Assembly: GCA_963735955.1 (NCBI GenBank)
Contig: CAVTND010000024.1
Span: 1-64,000, forward strand
Length of the DNA stretch: 64,000 nt
Direction: 5' to 3'
From: CAVTND01 sp963735955
GTDB lineage: Bacteria > Pseudomonadota > Gammaproteobacteria > Burkholderiales > Burkholderiaceae_F
Shown here: positions 17,354-26,336 of the stretch, in pieces
Position numbering within the stretch: position 1 is the stretch's first letter
Layout of the letters: each line of letters opens with the position of its first letter
Notes under the pieces: model-generated
The model's database searches: none
What the model was told of the DNA's origin: nothing
Seen by the model: only the letters and a program-made list of their open reading frames with translations
Program-made: the position numbers and the translations under genes

Positions 17354-18795
17354 GGCGCCAGTGGGCGCGCAGCCCGCTCGGCGATGATGCGTTTGATCAC
17401 AGCGACATCGGCCGGCACCGCTTCGCAATGCTGCGGCCTCGACTCGAGATCGGAGTAGGCAGCCGGCCGCTCGGGCTCGCGACCGATTGCCTCGACGATG
17501 GTCGCGGAAAACTTCGCGGCCAAGGCGGTTTCCAGACAGATCATCGGCACCGCCGGATCGCGCTGCTCGAGCGCCACCCTTATGCCGTCCGCGGTGTGCG
17601 GATCGATCACGATGCCGTATCGCTCATGGACGGTGCGGATCGTGCGCAGTCGATCGGAATGGGTGCTGCGGCCGGACGCAAATCCGCTGGCACGCATTGC
17701 CGCCAGGTATGGCGTGCCGGCGAGGTGAAACTCGCTGCGCGTATCGAGCTCCCACCAGAGTTCACGCACCACTGCCGGGTCGCGCCCGACAAGATCGAAC
17801 ATGTAGCGCTCGAAGTTCGAGGCCTTGCTGATATCCATCGACGGACTGCTGGTGGCATGCGTTTCGGCGCCGCTGCGGAACCGATAACGGCCGGTACGAA
17901 AGAATTCGTCGAGCACGTCGTTTTCGTTGGTCGCCAGCACCAGGCGGTCAATCGGCAGTCCCATCCTGCGCGCGATCCAGCCCGACAGGATGTTGCCGAA
18001 GTTGCCTGAGGGCACGGCGAATGACACCTTCTGGTCACTGGACTTCGTGGCCGCCAGGTAGCCCCGAAAGTAGTACACGACCTGGGCCACGATCCGCCCC
18101 CAGTTGATCGAGTTCACGCTGCCGATGCGGTAGCGCGCCTTGAACTCGAGGTCGCCCGCCACGCCCTTGACAAGGTCCTGGCAATCGTCAAACGTGCCGT
18201 CTACCGCGAGGTTGACGATGTTGGCATCGTCGAGCGAATACATCTGCGCGCGCTGGAACGGACTCATTCGACCTTGCGGCGACAACATGAAGACGCGCAC
18301 CGCCGGCCGCGCCCGCATTGCATACTCCGCCGCCGAGCCGGTATCGCCCGAGGTCGCACCGAGAATGTTCAACTCCTCGTTGCGTTCGGCGAGGACATGC
18401 GCGAACAAGGCCCCGAGCAGCTGCATTGCGATGTCCTTGAAGGCCAGCGTCGGTCCGTTGGACAGTTCAAGCAATCCGAAGCCGGGACCAAGCCAGCGCA
18501 GCGGCGCTATCGCGCTCGGATCGCTATCGGCACGCGCATTGCCGAAAATCTGCGGCGTGTAGATGGCGCGGCACAACTCGCTCAGTTTGTCCTTCGGAAT
18601 GTCGGCGACAAAGCGGGAGATCAGCTCAGTCGCGAGGTCCGCGTACGACAAGGGGCGCCAGGCATCAAGCTCGGCGGCAGTCACCGGCGGGTAGTACGCC
18701 GGCACGTACAGCCCGCCGTCGTCGGCCAGGCCGGACAGCAGGACGTCGCTGAAGCTGCGCTCCGGCGCGCGGCCGCGCGTCGAAACGTATTTCAT
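17350..18795 (-). CDS. thrC: Threonine synthase ThrC
   Basis: This PLP enzyme converts O-phosphohomoserine to threonine. The 481-residue length matches the long proteobacterial class. The N-terminal MKYVSTRG is typical, the PLP-binding Lys is in GPTLAFKDIAMQ, and the phosphate-binding and SVNSINWGR segments are present. The gene would normally follow hom closely. Here a 274-bp inverted-repeat element ends at the base before its ATG, so the ribosome site must come from that element (AGCAGG about 6 bases upstream). The downstream mobB start overlaps its stop. Confidence 0.95.
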   Translation of the reverse strand: MKYVSTRGRAPERSFSDVLLSGLADDGGLYVPAYYPPVTAAELDAWRPLSYADLATELISRFVADIPKDKLSELCRAIYTPQIFGNARADSDPSAIAPLRWLGPGFGLLELSNGPTLAFKDIAMQLLGALFAHVLAERNEELNILGATSGDTGSAAEYAMRARPAVRVFMLSPQGRMSPFQRAQMYSLDDANIVNLAVDGTFDDCQDLVKGVAGDLEFKARYRIGSVNSINWGRIVAQVVYYFRGYLAATKSSDQKVSFAVPSGNFGNILSGWIARRMGLPIDRLVLATNENDVLDEFFRTGRYRFRSGAETHATSSPSMDISKASNFERYMFDLVGRDPAVVRELWWELDTRSEFHLAGTPYLAAMRASGFASGRSTHSDRLRTIRTVHERYGIVIDPHTADGIRVALEQRDPAVPMICLETALAAKFSATIVEAIGREPERPAAYSDLESRPQHCEAVPADVAVIKRIIAERAARPLAP

Positions 18796-19069
18796 CTAGG
18801 GCCTGCTCACACTAAGAACGGGAGATGCGTTGGGCCGCAATGCGGTGGCCTGCGCGAAGGGCGGCGCAGCCAATGGTGGTTCCATTGGCAAGCCGTCCCG
18901 ACAAAGCAGACGCCGCATTTCGGCCCAACCCAAAGGGAAAGACGGATGGCGGGCGCATTGCCGCGTTGCCGCTCGCTGATTGGCATCAGCCAACGGCGCT
19001 CGCGCCGCCTTGCACTGCCTCCCGCCATCCATCTTTCGCACTCCCGTTCTTGGTGTGAGCAGGCCCTAG
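18796..19069. mobile_element. MITE-like inverted-repeat element between hom and thrC
   Basis: A 29-bp terminal repeat at 18796-18824 (begins CTAGGGCCTGCTCACAC) is repeated inverted at 19041-19069 with a single mismatch. The outer CTAG on each side is compatible with a CTAG target duplication. The interior codes for nothing recognisable but is rich in nested inverted repeats, for example TTGGGCCGCAATGCGG near 18830 against CCGCATTTCGGCCCAA near 18917, GCCAATGG/CCATTGGC, and GATGGCGGG/CCCGCCATC near the right end. The right end supplies the hom stop codon and the left end abuts the thrC ATG. No transposase is present, so it would move in trans. It could alternatively be a structured regulatory RNA. 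Confidence 0.7.
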
Positions 19070-20376
19070 TTCAGTTCTTCCTGGCGGATTCGAATCACCG
19101 GCGCCAGCACCGTCGGCAGTGCTTCGATGCGCTGGATTGCGGCGTTGACGTCGCGCTCGACCGCGTCATGGGTCAGCATGATGATGTCAGTCTGGTTTTC
19201 GCCTTCGGATGGCTCGCGCTGGAACAGGGCATCGATCGAGATGCGGCCGTCCGCGAGGATGCGTGTGATGTCGGCGAGCACTCCCGGTTGGTCAGCGACG
19301 CGCATGCGGAAGTAGTACGAGGTGACCGTGTCTTCGATGCTCAGCCATGGCACTGCGGCCATCGCATCGGCCTGGAACGCCAGATGCGGCACGTGATTCT
19401 CGGGATCGGCGGTGTGCATGCGGGTCACATCCACCAGGTCGGCCACCACCGCCGACGCGGTCGGTTGCGCTCCGGCGCCCGGTCCGTAGTACAGCGTCGT
19501 TCCGACCGCATCGCCCTTGATCATGACCGCGTTCATCGCGCCCTCGACGCTGGCAAGCAGTCGCTGCATCGGCACCAGGGTCGGATGCACGCGCAGCTCC
19601 AGGCCCTGGCTCGTACGCTTCGCAATTCCGAGCAGCTTGATCCGGTAACCGAGCTGCTCCGCATACTTGATGTCCGCGGCAGCAAGTTTCGCGATGCCTT
19701 CTGTGAATGCCGCGCTGAAGTTGATCGGCACGCCGAACGCGATCGAAGCGAGCAGGGTCAGCTTGTGGGCGGCATCGATGCCGTCGATGTCGAAGCTCGG
19801 ATCCGCTTCGGCATAGCCGAGTCTTTGCGCTTCGGCCAGCACGATGTCGAACGGCAAGCCGCGCGAGCGCATCTCGGACAGGATGAAGTTGCTGGTGCCG
19901 TTGATGATGCCCGCGATCCATTCAATGCGGTTCGCGGTCAGGCCCTCGCGCAAGGCTTTGATGATCGGAATTCCGCCCGCGACCGCGGCCTCGAACGCGA
20001 CCATCACGCCGCGCGCGCGCGCCGCTTCGAAGATCTCGTTGCCGTGTCTGGCAAGCAGTGCCTTGTTGGCGGTTACCACATGCTTGCCGCGAGCAATCGC
20101 TTCGAGCACCAGGGAGAGCGCCGGTTCATAGCCGCCGATCAGCTCGACCACGATGTCGATGTCGGGATGGCGCACGACGTCTTCGGCTTTCGACGAAAGC
20201 GGCAGGGCATTGCCGACCGTTGCGCGCGCCTTGTTGATATCACGCACGGCGATAGCGGCTATCTCGATGCCACGGCCGGCGCGACGCATGATCTCGTGCT
20301 GGTTGCGCGCGAGCACCTCGAACGTTCCGCGTCCGACCGTGCCGAGTCCGAGCAGACCGACCTGGATCGCTTTCAT
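19066..20376 (-). CDS. hom: Homoserine dehydrogenase
   Basis: This enzyme reduces aspartate semialdehyde to homoserine, the branch point to threonine and methionine. The 436-residue protein has the N-terminal Rossmann motif GLGTVGRGTFEVL, the central catalytic domain with GIINGTSNFILSEM and EADPSFDIDGIDAAHKL, and a C-terminal ACT domain (SYYFRMRVADQPGVLADITRI) that normally mediates threonine feedback inhibition. It is monofunctional, without an aspartokinase domain. Its TAG stop lies within the CTAG at the end of the adjacent inverted-repeat element, so the native C-terminus may have been altered at the last residue or two. Confidence 0.95.
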   Translation of the reverse strand: MKAIQVGLLGLGTVGRGTFEVLARNQHEIMRRAGRGIEIAAIAVRDINKARATVGNALPLSSKAEDVVRHPDIDIVVELIGGYEPALSLVLEAIARGKHVVTANKALLARHGNEIFEAARARGVMVAFEAAVAGGIPIIKALREGLTANRIEWIAGIINGTSNFILSEMRSRGLPFDIVLAEAQRLGYAEADPSFDIDGIDAAHKLTLLASIAFGVPINFSAAFTEGIAKLAAADIKYAEQLGYRIKLLGIAKRTSQGLELRVHPTLVPMQRLLASVEGAMNAVMIKGDAVGTTLYYGPGAGAQPTASAVVADLVDVTRMHTADPENHVPHLAFQADAMAAVPWLSIEDTVTSYYFRMRVADQPGVLADITRILADGRISIDALFQREPSEGENQTDIIMLTHDAVERDVNAAIQRIEALPTVLAPVIRIRQEELN

Positions 20377-20413
20377 GACGCCGATCGCCTCTCGCCGTAA
20401 ACCGCACTGCGAC

Positions 20414-21637
20414 TCAAGCGGCAGCCCTCTCGGGACGCGGCTTGACGGTTCCGTCCTGACGGAACATGTCCTTGATGCCGCGAATGGCCTGCTTGATGCG
20501 GTGTTCGTTCTCGATCAAGGCGAAACGAACATGGCCATCTCCGTAGTCACCAAAACCGATCCCCGGAGAGACCGCCACCTTGGCGTCGGCCAGCACCTTC
20601 TTTGCAAACTCGAGCGAGCCGGCTGCGCGGTAAGGCGGCGGAATTTCGGCCCAGATATACATCGAGGCCTTGGGTACCTCGACCATCCAGCCCGCCTCGT
20701 GCAATCCCTTGGCGAGCACGTCCCGGCGCCGCTGGTATTCGCGCCGGATCTCCTCGACACAGTCCTGTGGTCCTTCGAGCGCGGCGATCGACGCCACCTG
20801 GATCGGTGTGAACGTGCCGTAGTCGTGATAGCTCTTGATGCGTCCCAGCGCCGACACGAGGTCGCGGTTGCCCACCATGAAGCCGATGCGCCAGCCCGCC
20901 ATGTTGTAGCTCTTGCTCATCGTGAAGAACTCGACCGCGACTTCCCGCGCGCCGGGCACCTGCATGATTGACGGCGCGCGATTGCCCGGAAATGTGTCGT
21001 CGAAGGTCAGATCGGCATAGGCAAGGTCATGCACGACATAGATGCCGTGCTGGCGTGCGAGCGCGACGACGCGGTGGAAGAATTCCAGATCGACGCACTG
21101 CGCGGTCGGATTGCTCGGGAAGCCGAGGATCATCATCTTCGGCTTGGGCAGCGACTCGCGAATCGCGCGCTCGAGCTCCGCAAAGAAATCAACCCGTCCA
21201 TCCATGCGCACCGAACGGATGTCGGCCCCGGCAATGATGGCCCCATAGATATGAATCGGATAACTGGGGTTCGGCACCAGTACCGTATCGCCGCGATCGA
21301 GCGTGGCAAGCATCAGGTGTGCCAGGCCCTCCTTGGAACCGATCGTGACAATCGCCTCCGAGTCGGGATCGAACTCGACTTCGTAGCGCGTCCGGTACCA
21401 GCTCGCAATGGCACGGCGCAATCGCGGAATGCCCTTTGACACCGAATAGCCATGCGTGTCCGGCCGCTGGGCGGCCTCGACCAGCTTGTCGACAATATGG
21501 CGTGGCGTAGGCCCGTCCGGGTTACCCATGCTCATATCAATGATGTCTTCGCCGCGACGGCGCGCCGCCATCTTGAGCTCGCCCGTGATATTGAACACAT
21601 ATGGCGGCAGGCGCTTGATGCGCGGGAACTCGACCAT
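20414..21637 (-). CDS. alaC: Alanine transaminase AlaC-type aminotransferase
   Basis: This class I PLP aminotransferase of 407 residues begins with FPRIKRLPPYVFNITGELK, the hallmark of the AlaC/YfdZ group. PLP-binding features are the SNPTAQ motif, DLAYADLTF and the Schiff-base Lys in MSKSYNMAGWRIGF. The family makes alanine from pyruvate and glutamate. It lies 37 bp upstream of hom, an arrangement repeatedly seen in betaproteobacteria, so it is probably co-transcribed with hom and thrC. It is divergent from the Mth938-like gene. Confidence 0.92.
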   Translation of the reverse strand: MVEFPRIKRLPPYVFNITGELKMAARRRGEDIIDMSMGNPDGPTPRHIVDKLVEAAQRPDTHGYSVSKGIPRLRRAIASWYRTRYEVEFDPDSEAIVTIGSKEGLAHLMLATLDRGDTVLVPNPSYPIHIYGAIIAGADIRSVRMDGRVDFFAELERAIRESLPKPKMMILGFPSNPTAQCVDLEFFHRVVALARQHGIYVVHDLAYADLTFDDTFPGNRAPSIMQVPGAREVAVEFFTMSKSYNMAGWRIGFMVGNRDLVSALGRIKSYHDYGTFTPIQVASIAALEGPQDCVEEIRREYQRRRDVLAKGLHEAGWMVEVPKASMYIWAEIPPPYRAAGSLEFAKKVLADAKVAVSPGIGFGDYGDGHVRFALIENEHRIKQAIRGIKDMFRQDGTVKPRPERAAA

Positions 21638-21706
21638 CGACTGACCTCAAAGCGGATTGTTGCGAGCGTGCAAAGGCAGGCAAAGAAAACGGCGCGCGCA
21701 TCTCGC

Positions 21707-21733
21707 TTGTGCGCTGCAACGTGTGCCTATAAT
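21707..21733 (+). promoter_or_regulatory. Candidate sigma-70 promoter for the Mth938-PrxQ-PhoH genes
   Basis: A perfect TATAAT at 21728-21733 is preceded by TTGTGC at 21707-21712. The 15-bp spacing is short; shifting the -35 by one base gives 16. It lies in the divergent region between alaC and the plus-strand genes, about 64 bp before the TTG start. Confidence 0.5.
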
Positions 21734-21796
21734 GTAACCGAACTAGTCAAGCGCACGCCCGCTGCCAGACGGGCTGCCGCAGAGGAATCGGGCCGA

Positions 21797-22171
21797 TTGA
21801 AACTGCACGCGGACACGCCGACAGCGCTCAATACCGTCACCGCCTACGGGCCCGGATTCATCGAAATCAACAAGCAGCGACATGTTCGGCCCGTAGTGGT
21901 CTCGCCTGACCAACCGGTCGAGCACTGGCCGGTGGCCAGTTTCGATGAATTGAACGAAGCTCACTTTGCCGGTCTGCTCGATGCGCACCCGGATGTTGTC
22001 CTGCTTGGCACAGGTTCGCGCCAGCGCTTCCCGCATCCTCGACTTACACGTGCGCTGATCGATGCCAGGATTGGCCTTGAAGTCATGGATACGCCCGCCG
22101 CCTGCCGGACCTACAACATCCTGACCGCGGAGGGCCGCAAGGTCCTGGCGGCCATGCTGCTTGATGCCTGA
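21797..22171 (+). CDS. Mth938-like domain protein
   Basis: This is a cytoplasmic protein of about 124 residues of the Mth938/NDUFAF3 (DUF498) family. Typical features are the YGPGFIEIN segment, the HPDVVLLGTGSRQRFP motif and the IGLEVMDTPAACRTYNILTAEGR end, which together form the family's single alpha/beta domain. No ATG is available at the right place; the TTG at 21797, after AGAGGAA, gives the usual N-terminus. The human relative helps complex I assembly, but the bacterial function is unknown. It is 8 bp from the peroxiredoxin gene and likely co-transcribed. Confidence 0.85.
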   Translation: MKLHADTPTALNTVTAYGPGFIEINKQRHVRPVVVSPDQPVEHWPVASFDELNEAHFAGLLDAHPDVVLLGTGSRQRFPHPRLTRALIDARIGLEVMDTPAACRTYNILTAEGRKVLAAMLLDA

Positions 22172-22179
22172 TCTGCTGG

Positions 22180-22658
22180 ATGACTGAAGCCAAGCCCGCT
22201 GTAAGCCTGGGGGCCAAGGTTCCGGAGTTTTCGGCCGCTTCAACTGGAGGCGAGTTCTCGCTCAGTGGCTGCCGTGGGACCATCGTGGTCCTGTATTTCT
22301 ATCCCGAGGACAACACGCCCGGCTGCACCACCGAAGGTGCAGGCTTGCGCAGGCACATCCGCGCTTCAAGCGCGCCGGCGCTCTGGTCGCCGGAATCTCG
22401 CGCGACAGCCTGAAGTCGCACGCGGGTTTCAAGCAGAAGCTCGCATTTCCGTTCGAGTTGATTTCGGATCCGGACGAGCAGCTGTGCGATCTTTTCGGCG
22501 TCATCAAGATGAAGAACATGTACGGCAGGAAAGTGCGAGGAATCGAGCGCAGCACCTTTGTGTTCGACCGCACTGGCAAGCTCGCGCGCGAATGGCGCGG
22601 CGTCAAGGTGCCAAACCATGTCGAAGAAGTCCTGTCTTTCGTGAAGACATTGACTTGA
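22180..22658 (+). CDS. bcp: Thioredoxin-dependent peroxiredoxin (PrxQ/Bcp), frameshifted
   Basis: This is a PrxQ/BCP-type thiol peroxidase of about 159 residues. The peroxidatic Cys is in EDNTPGCTTEG. Most members have a resolving Cys five residues later; here the sequence reads GAGLRR, so it would act as a 1-Cys form if correct. The frame breaks at about 22350, and the remainder (FKRAGALVAGISRDSLKSH, then FELISDPDEQLCDLFGVIK) continues in another frame to 22658. The shift has the sense of one missing base. The position beside the PIN-PhoH gene is common in betaproteobacteria. Confidence 0.85.
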
Positions 22659-22695
22659 CCCGGGTTCCACCCTTTCTCAACTCTGCGACGCACTG

Positions 22696-24318
22696 ATGCC
22701 GCTGCCGAAAGCACCGACCAAGCCGGCCACGATCCTGGTTGCCGTGCCCTCCTCCCTCCGGGCCGAGCCCGCCGCACTTGAACACGTGATACCGGCTGCG
22801 AAGCACGTCAGTCCGGCCACCCGTGCGCCTGAATTGCGTGCACCTGAACCCCGGTCCGAGCGAAGCGCACTATCCACGCGACTGGCAGTCGTCGAAAGCC
22901 AGCCGCGCAGCAACATTCGCAGGACGCGCGCGAATGGTCGACCCAAGCTTTTTGTGCTGGATACGAATGTGCTGCTGCACGATCCGACCAGCCCGTTCCG
23001 GTTCGAGGAGCACGACATCTTCCTGCCGATGATGACGCTGGAGGAACTGGACGCGCACAAGAAAGGAATGTCCGAGGTTGCACGCAGCGCTCGACAGGTC
23101 TCGCGCACGCTCGACACGCTGGTTGCGGCATGCAAGACCCCGATCGAAGACGGTATCGTGCTCAGCACACTCGGCAACCGGGACGCATCGGGCCGCCTGT
23201 TCTTCCAGACCCAGGCGCTCGAGGCCACGCTGCCACCGAGCCTGCCGGCCGGCAAGGCCGACAACCAGATCCTCGGGGTTGTCCGCGCACTGAAGGAGCT
23301 GCATGTCGAGCGCGACGTCGTGCTGGTGTCCAAGGACATCAACATGCGCGTCAAGGCGCGCGCGCTCGGACTGCCCGCCGAGGACTACTACAACGACAAA
23401 GTACTCGAAGACACCGATATTCTTTACACCGGCGTCTACAGCCTGCCGTCCAATTTTTGGGACAAGAACGGCAAGGGCATGGAGTCCTGGCAGGCCGGCG
23501 GCGCGACGTTTTACCGCATCAATGGCCCGATTGTTGCCGAGCTGCTGGTCGGACAGTTCGTGTTCCTCGAAAACGGCACGAACTTCTATGCGCAGGTGCG
23601 CGAGATTCACGGCAAGTCCGCGGTGCTGCGCGTCCTGCGCGACTACACGCATGCCAAGAACGCAGTCTGGGGCGTGACCGCGCGCAATCGCGAACAGAGT
23701 TTCGCGCTGAACCTGTTGATGGATCCTGAGTGTGACTTCGTCACGCTGATCGGACAGGCAGGAACCGGCAAGACCCTGCTGGCACTGGCGGCGGGTCTGT
23801 CGCAGACACTCGAAACGAAACGCTTTTCCGAAATCATCGTGACGCGGGCCACGGTGCCGGTTGGGGAGGACATCGGATTCCTGCCGGGCACCGAGGAAGA
23901 AAAAATGGCGCCGTGGATGGGCGCACTGGAAGACAACCTCGAGGTGCTCAACAAGACCGACGATGCAGCCGGCGAGTGGGGCCGCGCCGCCACCAACGAT
24001 CTGATCCGCACCCGCATCCGCATCAAGTCGCTGAACTTCATGCGCGGGCGCACCTTCATCAACAAGTACCTGATCATCGACGAGGCGCAGAACCTGACGC
24101 CGAAGCAGATGAAAACCCTGGTCACGCGTGCGGGGCCTGGTACAAAGGTCATCTGCCTTGGCAACATTGCGCAGATCGACACGCCCTACCTGACCGAAGG
24201 ATCATCCGGCCTGACCTATGTCGTCGATCGGTTCAAGGGCTGGTCGCACTCCGGCCATGTGACCCTGCAGCGCGGAGAACGCTCGAGGCTCGCGGATCAC
24301 GCGGCCGAGATTCTTTAG
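22696..24318 (+). CDS. PIN domain-PhoH ATPase fusion (PhoH2-type)
   Basis: This 540-residue protein has three regions. Residues 1-80 are low-complexity and Pro/Ala/Arg-rich, probably disordered. Residues 85-230 form a PIN ribonuclease domain (FVLDTNVLLHDP with the first acidic residues, MTLEELDAHKKG, and later DVVLVSKDINMRVKA). Residues 330-540 form a PhoH ATPase with Walker A LIGQAGTGKTLLAL and Walker B KYLIIDEAQNLT. PhoH2-type proteins have been characterised as RNA helicases coupled to PIN RNase activity. The start at 22696 is the first available; the conserved part begins near residue 83. Confidence 0.9.
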   Translation: MPLPKAPTKPATILVAVPSSLRAEPAALEHVIPAAKHVSPATRAPELRAPEPRSERSALSTRLAVVESQPRSNIRRTRANGRPKLFVLDTNVLLHDPTSPFRFEEHDIFLPMMTLEELDAHKKGMSEVARSARQVSRTLDTLVAACKTPIEDGIVLSTLGNRDASGRLFFQTQALEATLPPSLPAGKADNQILGVVRALKELHVERDVVLVSKDINMRVKARALGLPAEDYYNDKVLEDTDILYTGVYSLPSNFWDKNGKGMESWQAGGATFYRINGPIVAELLVGQFVFLENGTNFYAQVREIHGKSAVLRVLRDYTHAKNAVWGVTARNREQSFALNLLMDPECDFVTLIGQAGTGKTLLALAAGLSQTLETKRFSEIIVTRATVPVGEDIGFLPGTEEEKMAPWMGALEDNLEVLNKTDDAAGEWGRAATNDLIRTRIRIKSLNFMRGRTFINKYLIIDEAQNLTPKQMKTLVTRAGPGTKVICLGNIAQIDTPYLTEGSSGLTYVVDRFKGWSHSGHVTLQRGERSRLADHAAEIL

Positions 24319-24522
24319 GCACGATTCAACGGCACCGATTGACCAGCGGCAGCAGGTGCGAATTGTGAACGTCTGCCGTGCGCACGAATATTGCTCGGGG
24401 ACGAACGCCGCAATGCCCACGCTCATAGGATCTGTGTGAGGCCGATTGCGGCGCGAAAAATGCTCCCGTTCGCATCACAACTCCGGAAAGACAGGATTAG
24501 TCCCTTGATAAGGGACGTCGCC

Positions 24523-25623
24523 ATGCGGAATTGCTTCCTGCTCGTCATGGTGCTTTGCTTGTCTTCATCGACCGACGCTGCTGCTGAGGTCGTTGACGTT
24601 CCGGCTCCGCTGTTCGACACGAAGATCAAGGTGGCGCGGGGGACCGGGAAAATGCTCTGGCTTGATGCACACACCCTCGCTATCACAACGTATTTGAAGG
24701 ACGCTGATTATTGGGACGGCAAGATCGTTGCCGTGGATATCCGCACCAACTCGGCGTCGATCTTGCTTGAGAACGCGTTCCTCACGTGCGCTGATGCGGC
24801 TCAAGGAGTAGTCGGACTCCTCAAAGGAAGCCTGGTCAAGAACTATTGGGGTCCGTCAAAGGCGGGCACGACGCCGGATCCCGAAGTATTCCTGTTTCGG
24901 TGGAATTCCGACGAGAAACGCTTGGAGCAAGGCGAGAAAGCACCTAAGGCGCCATGGAACCCGTTCATTTGCCAGCAGACAGCTCCTGAGGATATGCAGA
25001 GAGCCGCTATCAGCTTCTACGAAAGGAGTGTCCGATATCTTCAACCGCAGCACGGCACCTTACGCTGGCGGAGGCCACCGTCGTCGCAAGAAGTCAGCCC
25101 GATCTCTTGGGTGCGGCCGAACACACCACCGCAGCCGATCGACGCGACCTCGGGGGAGATCTCCTTGCTTGCTCCCTACCTGCCATTCAACGACACCTAC
25201 CTCCTTACCTCTGGCAGATTCTTAACTGGCAAGAGGCAGATGACGCATTTCGGGGCAATCGCGGACGAGTTTCCGGCGGTAACGATGAGCAGCACGGGTG
25301 CGGTGCATCGACTGTTCGTCCCGAGCAATCTAAAAGGGCACCTGGAAAGGCTGGATCCCGGCGGGGGTGAGACCTTACCCACGGCGGCAGGGCTCTTGGT
25401 GTACGTGGGCGACCGGGCCAATCGAGGCGGCGGCGTTTACTTGGCTAATGGAGAGGTGGCCAAACGAATTTGGTGCTTCTCATTGAAGGCCGACGCACGG
25501 TACCAGCCACATTGCACGATCGAGAACCTTGAGCTGTCACCCGATGGATGCAACTTGGCCTTTCAACCACGAGAATATCCGAGCAATGTCCACATCTTGA
25601 AATTGTGCCGACCGGGAATGTAA
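24523..25623 (+). CDS. Exported protein of unknown function, beta-propeller-like
   Basis: I do not recognise this 366-residue protein. The ATG at 24523 begins a clear signal peptide (NCFLLVMVLCLSSSTDAAAE), so it is probably periplasmic. The mature part has repeated strand-like segments such as KMLWLDAHTLAI, GKIVAVDIRTNSASIL and a final LELSPDGCNLAFQ, which resembles TolB/WD40 blade ends. Several Cys residues (LTCADA, FICQQT, IWCFS, PHCTIE, DGCNLA, KLCRP) could pair as disulfides. Codon and base use look less GC-biased than in neighbouring genes, compatible with recent acquisition. It stands alone between plus- and minus-strand core genes. Confidence 0.65.
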   Translation: MRNCFLLVMVLCLSSSTDAAAEVVDVPAPLFDTKIKVARGTGKMLWLDAHTLAITTYLKDADYWDGKIVAVDIRTNSASILLENAFLTCADAAQGVVGLLKGSLVKNYWGPSKAGTTPDPEVFLFRWNSDEKRLEQGEKAPKAPWNPFICQQTAPEDMQRAAISFYERSVRYLQPQHGTLRWRRPPSSQEVSPISWVRPNTPPQPIDATSGEISLLAPYLPFNDTYLLTSGRFLTGKRQMTHFGAIADEFPAVTMSSTGAVHRLFVPSNLKGHLERLDPGGGETLPTAAGLLVYVGDRANRGGGVYLANGEVAKRIWCFSLKADARYQPHCTIENLELSPDGCNLAFQPREYPSNVHILKLCRPGM

Positions 25624-25838
25624 CCGATCGCCTAAGCGGCTGCTCGCGTTGGCGATTTTCTGCCAAAGTGCGTCCTCGAAAGCTCCCGTTCGCAACCGTG
25701 CGGAGCGTAATGCGCATCTCGCTTCGCATTGGCAAGCTCTAGCTTGCGACGTCTGGAGGCACACAGCGCATCGTGAACAATCTGTACCGCTCGTCAGCGG
25801 TGAGGAGATCCTTGCGCTCTCAATGGCTGGAAACGAGA

Positions 25839-26318
25839 CTAGAAGAGCAGAGCTGCAATCAGCACCCCGATCATCGTGAACGCGATCGCGATCTTGACTG
25901 CGGTACCGACGAGAAGTCCGATCCAGGTCGCGACGCCGACCTTGCCGGCGCGCATTGCGTCTCGATGCGCGAGAAACTCACCGACTCCGGCGCCTACGAG
26001 CGGCATGAAAACAAGCCCCCAGAGTCCGGTGAAGATCCCGGCCAGAGTGCCGAGTGCGGCGCCGATGATGCCCTGTCGGCTCGCGCCGACACGACGGGCC
26101 GAAAGCGCCGCCGCGGCGTAGTCAGCCGCCACGCCGATGACTGCGAGCACCGCGAGCACAACCAGGGTCCAGATCCCGATTCGCTGGAAGTCGTCGACCC
26201 AGGCAGCCAGCAGGACGCCAGCGAAGATCAGCGGAACTCCAGGCAAAGCCGGCAGAACGGTTCCGACAATACCGACCAGGATCAACATCACGGCAGCGAT
26301 CCACAGCGCGACCGTCAT
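25839..26318 (-). CDS. DUF456 family membrane protein
   Basis: This 159-residue integral membrane protein matches the DUF456 pattern. The N-terminal hydrophobic segment contains VGIVGTVLPALPGVPLIFAGVLLAAW, and two Gly-rich segments of the small-residue repeat type follow (IGAALGTLAGIFTGLWGLVFMPLVGAGVGEFLAHR). A last helix ends IGVLIAALLF. The family function is unknown. It lies 18 bp downstream of the DUF47 gene on the same strand and could be co-transcribed with it. Confidence 0.85.
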   Translation of the reverse strand: MTVALWIAAVMLILVGIVGTVLPALPGVPLIFAGVLLAAWVDDFQRIGIWTLVVLAVLAVIGVAADYAAAALSARRVGASRQGIIGAALGTLAGIFTGLWGLVFMPLVGAGVGEFLAHRDAMRAGKVGVATWIGLLVGTAVKIAIAFTMIGVLIAALLF

Positions 26319-26336
26319 ACCTTCAGCGCGCCACGA

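Noticed and set aside
15968..17458. 496-codon plus-strand open frame opposite moeA and mobB
   Set aside because: Shadow of well-supported minus-strand genes; the reading is Arg/Asp-rich with no recognisable fold.
18274..20400. Very long open frame (708 codons) on the plus strand
   Set aside because: It is antisense to thrC, the inverted-repeat element and hom. Its composition is Arg/His/Gln-rich without motifs, typical of a shadow frame in GC-rich DNA.
25624..25838. Possible gene remnant after the exported protein
   Set aside because: No frame gives a recognisable protein and no repeat structure was seen; treated as plain intergenic sequence.
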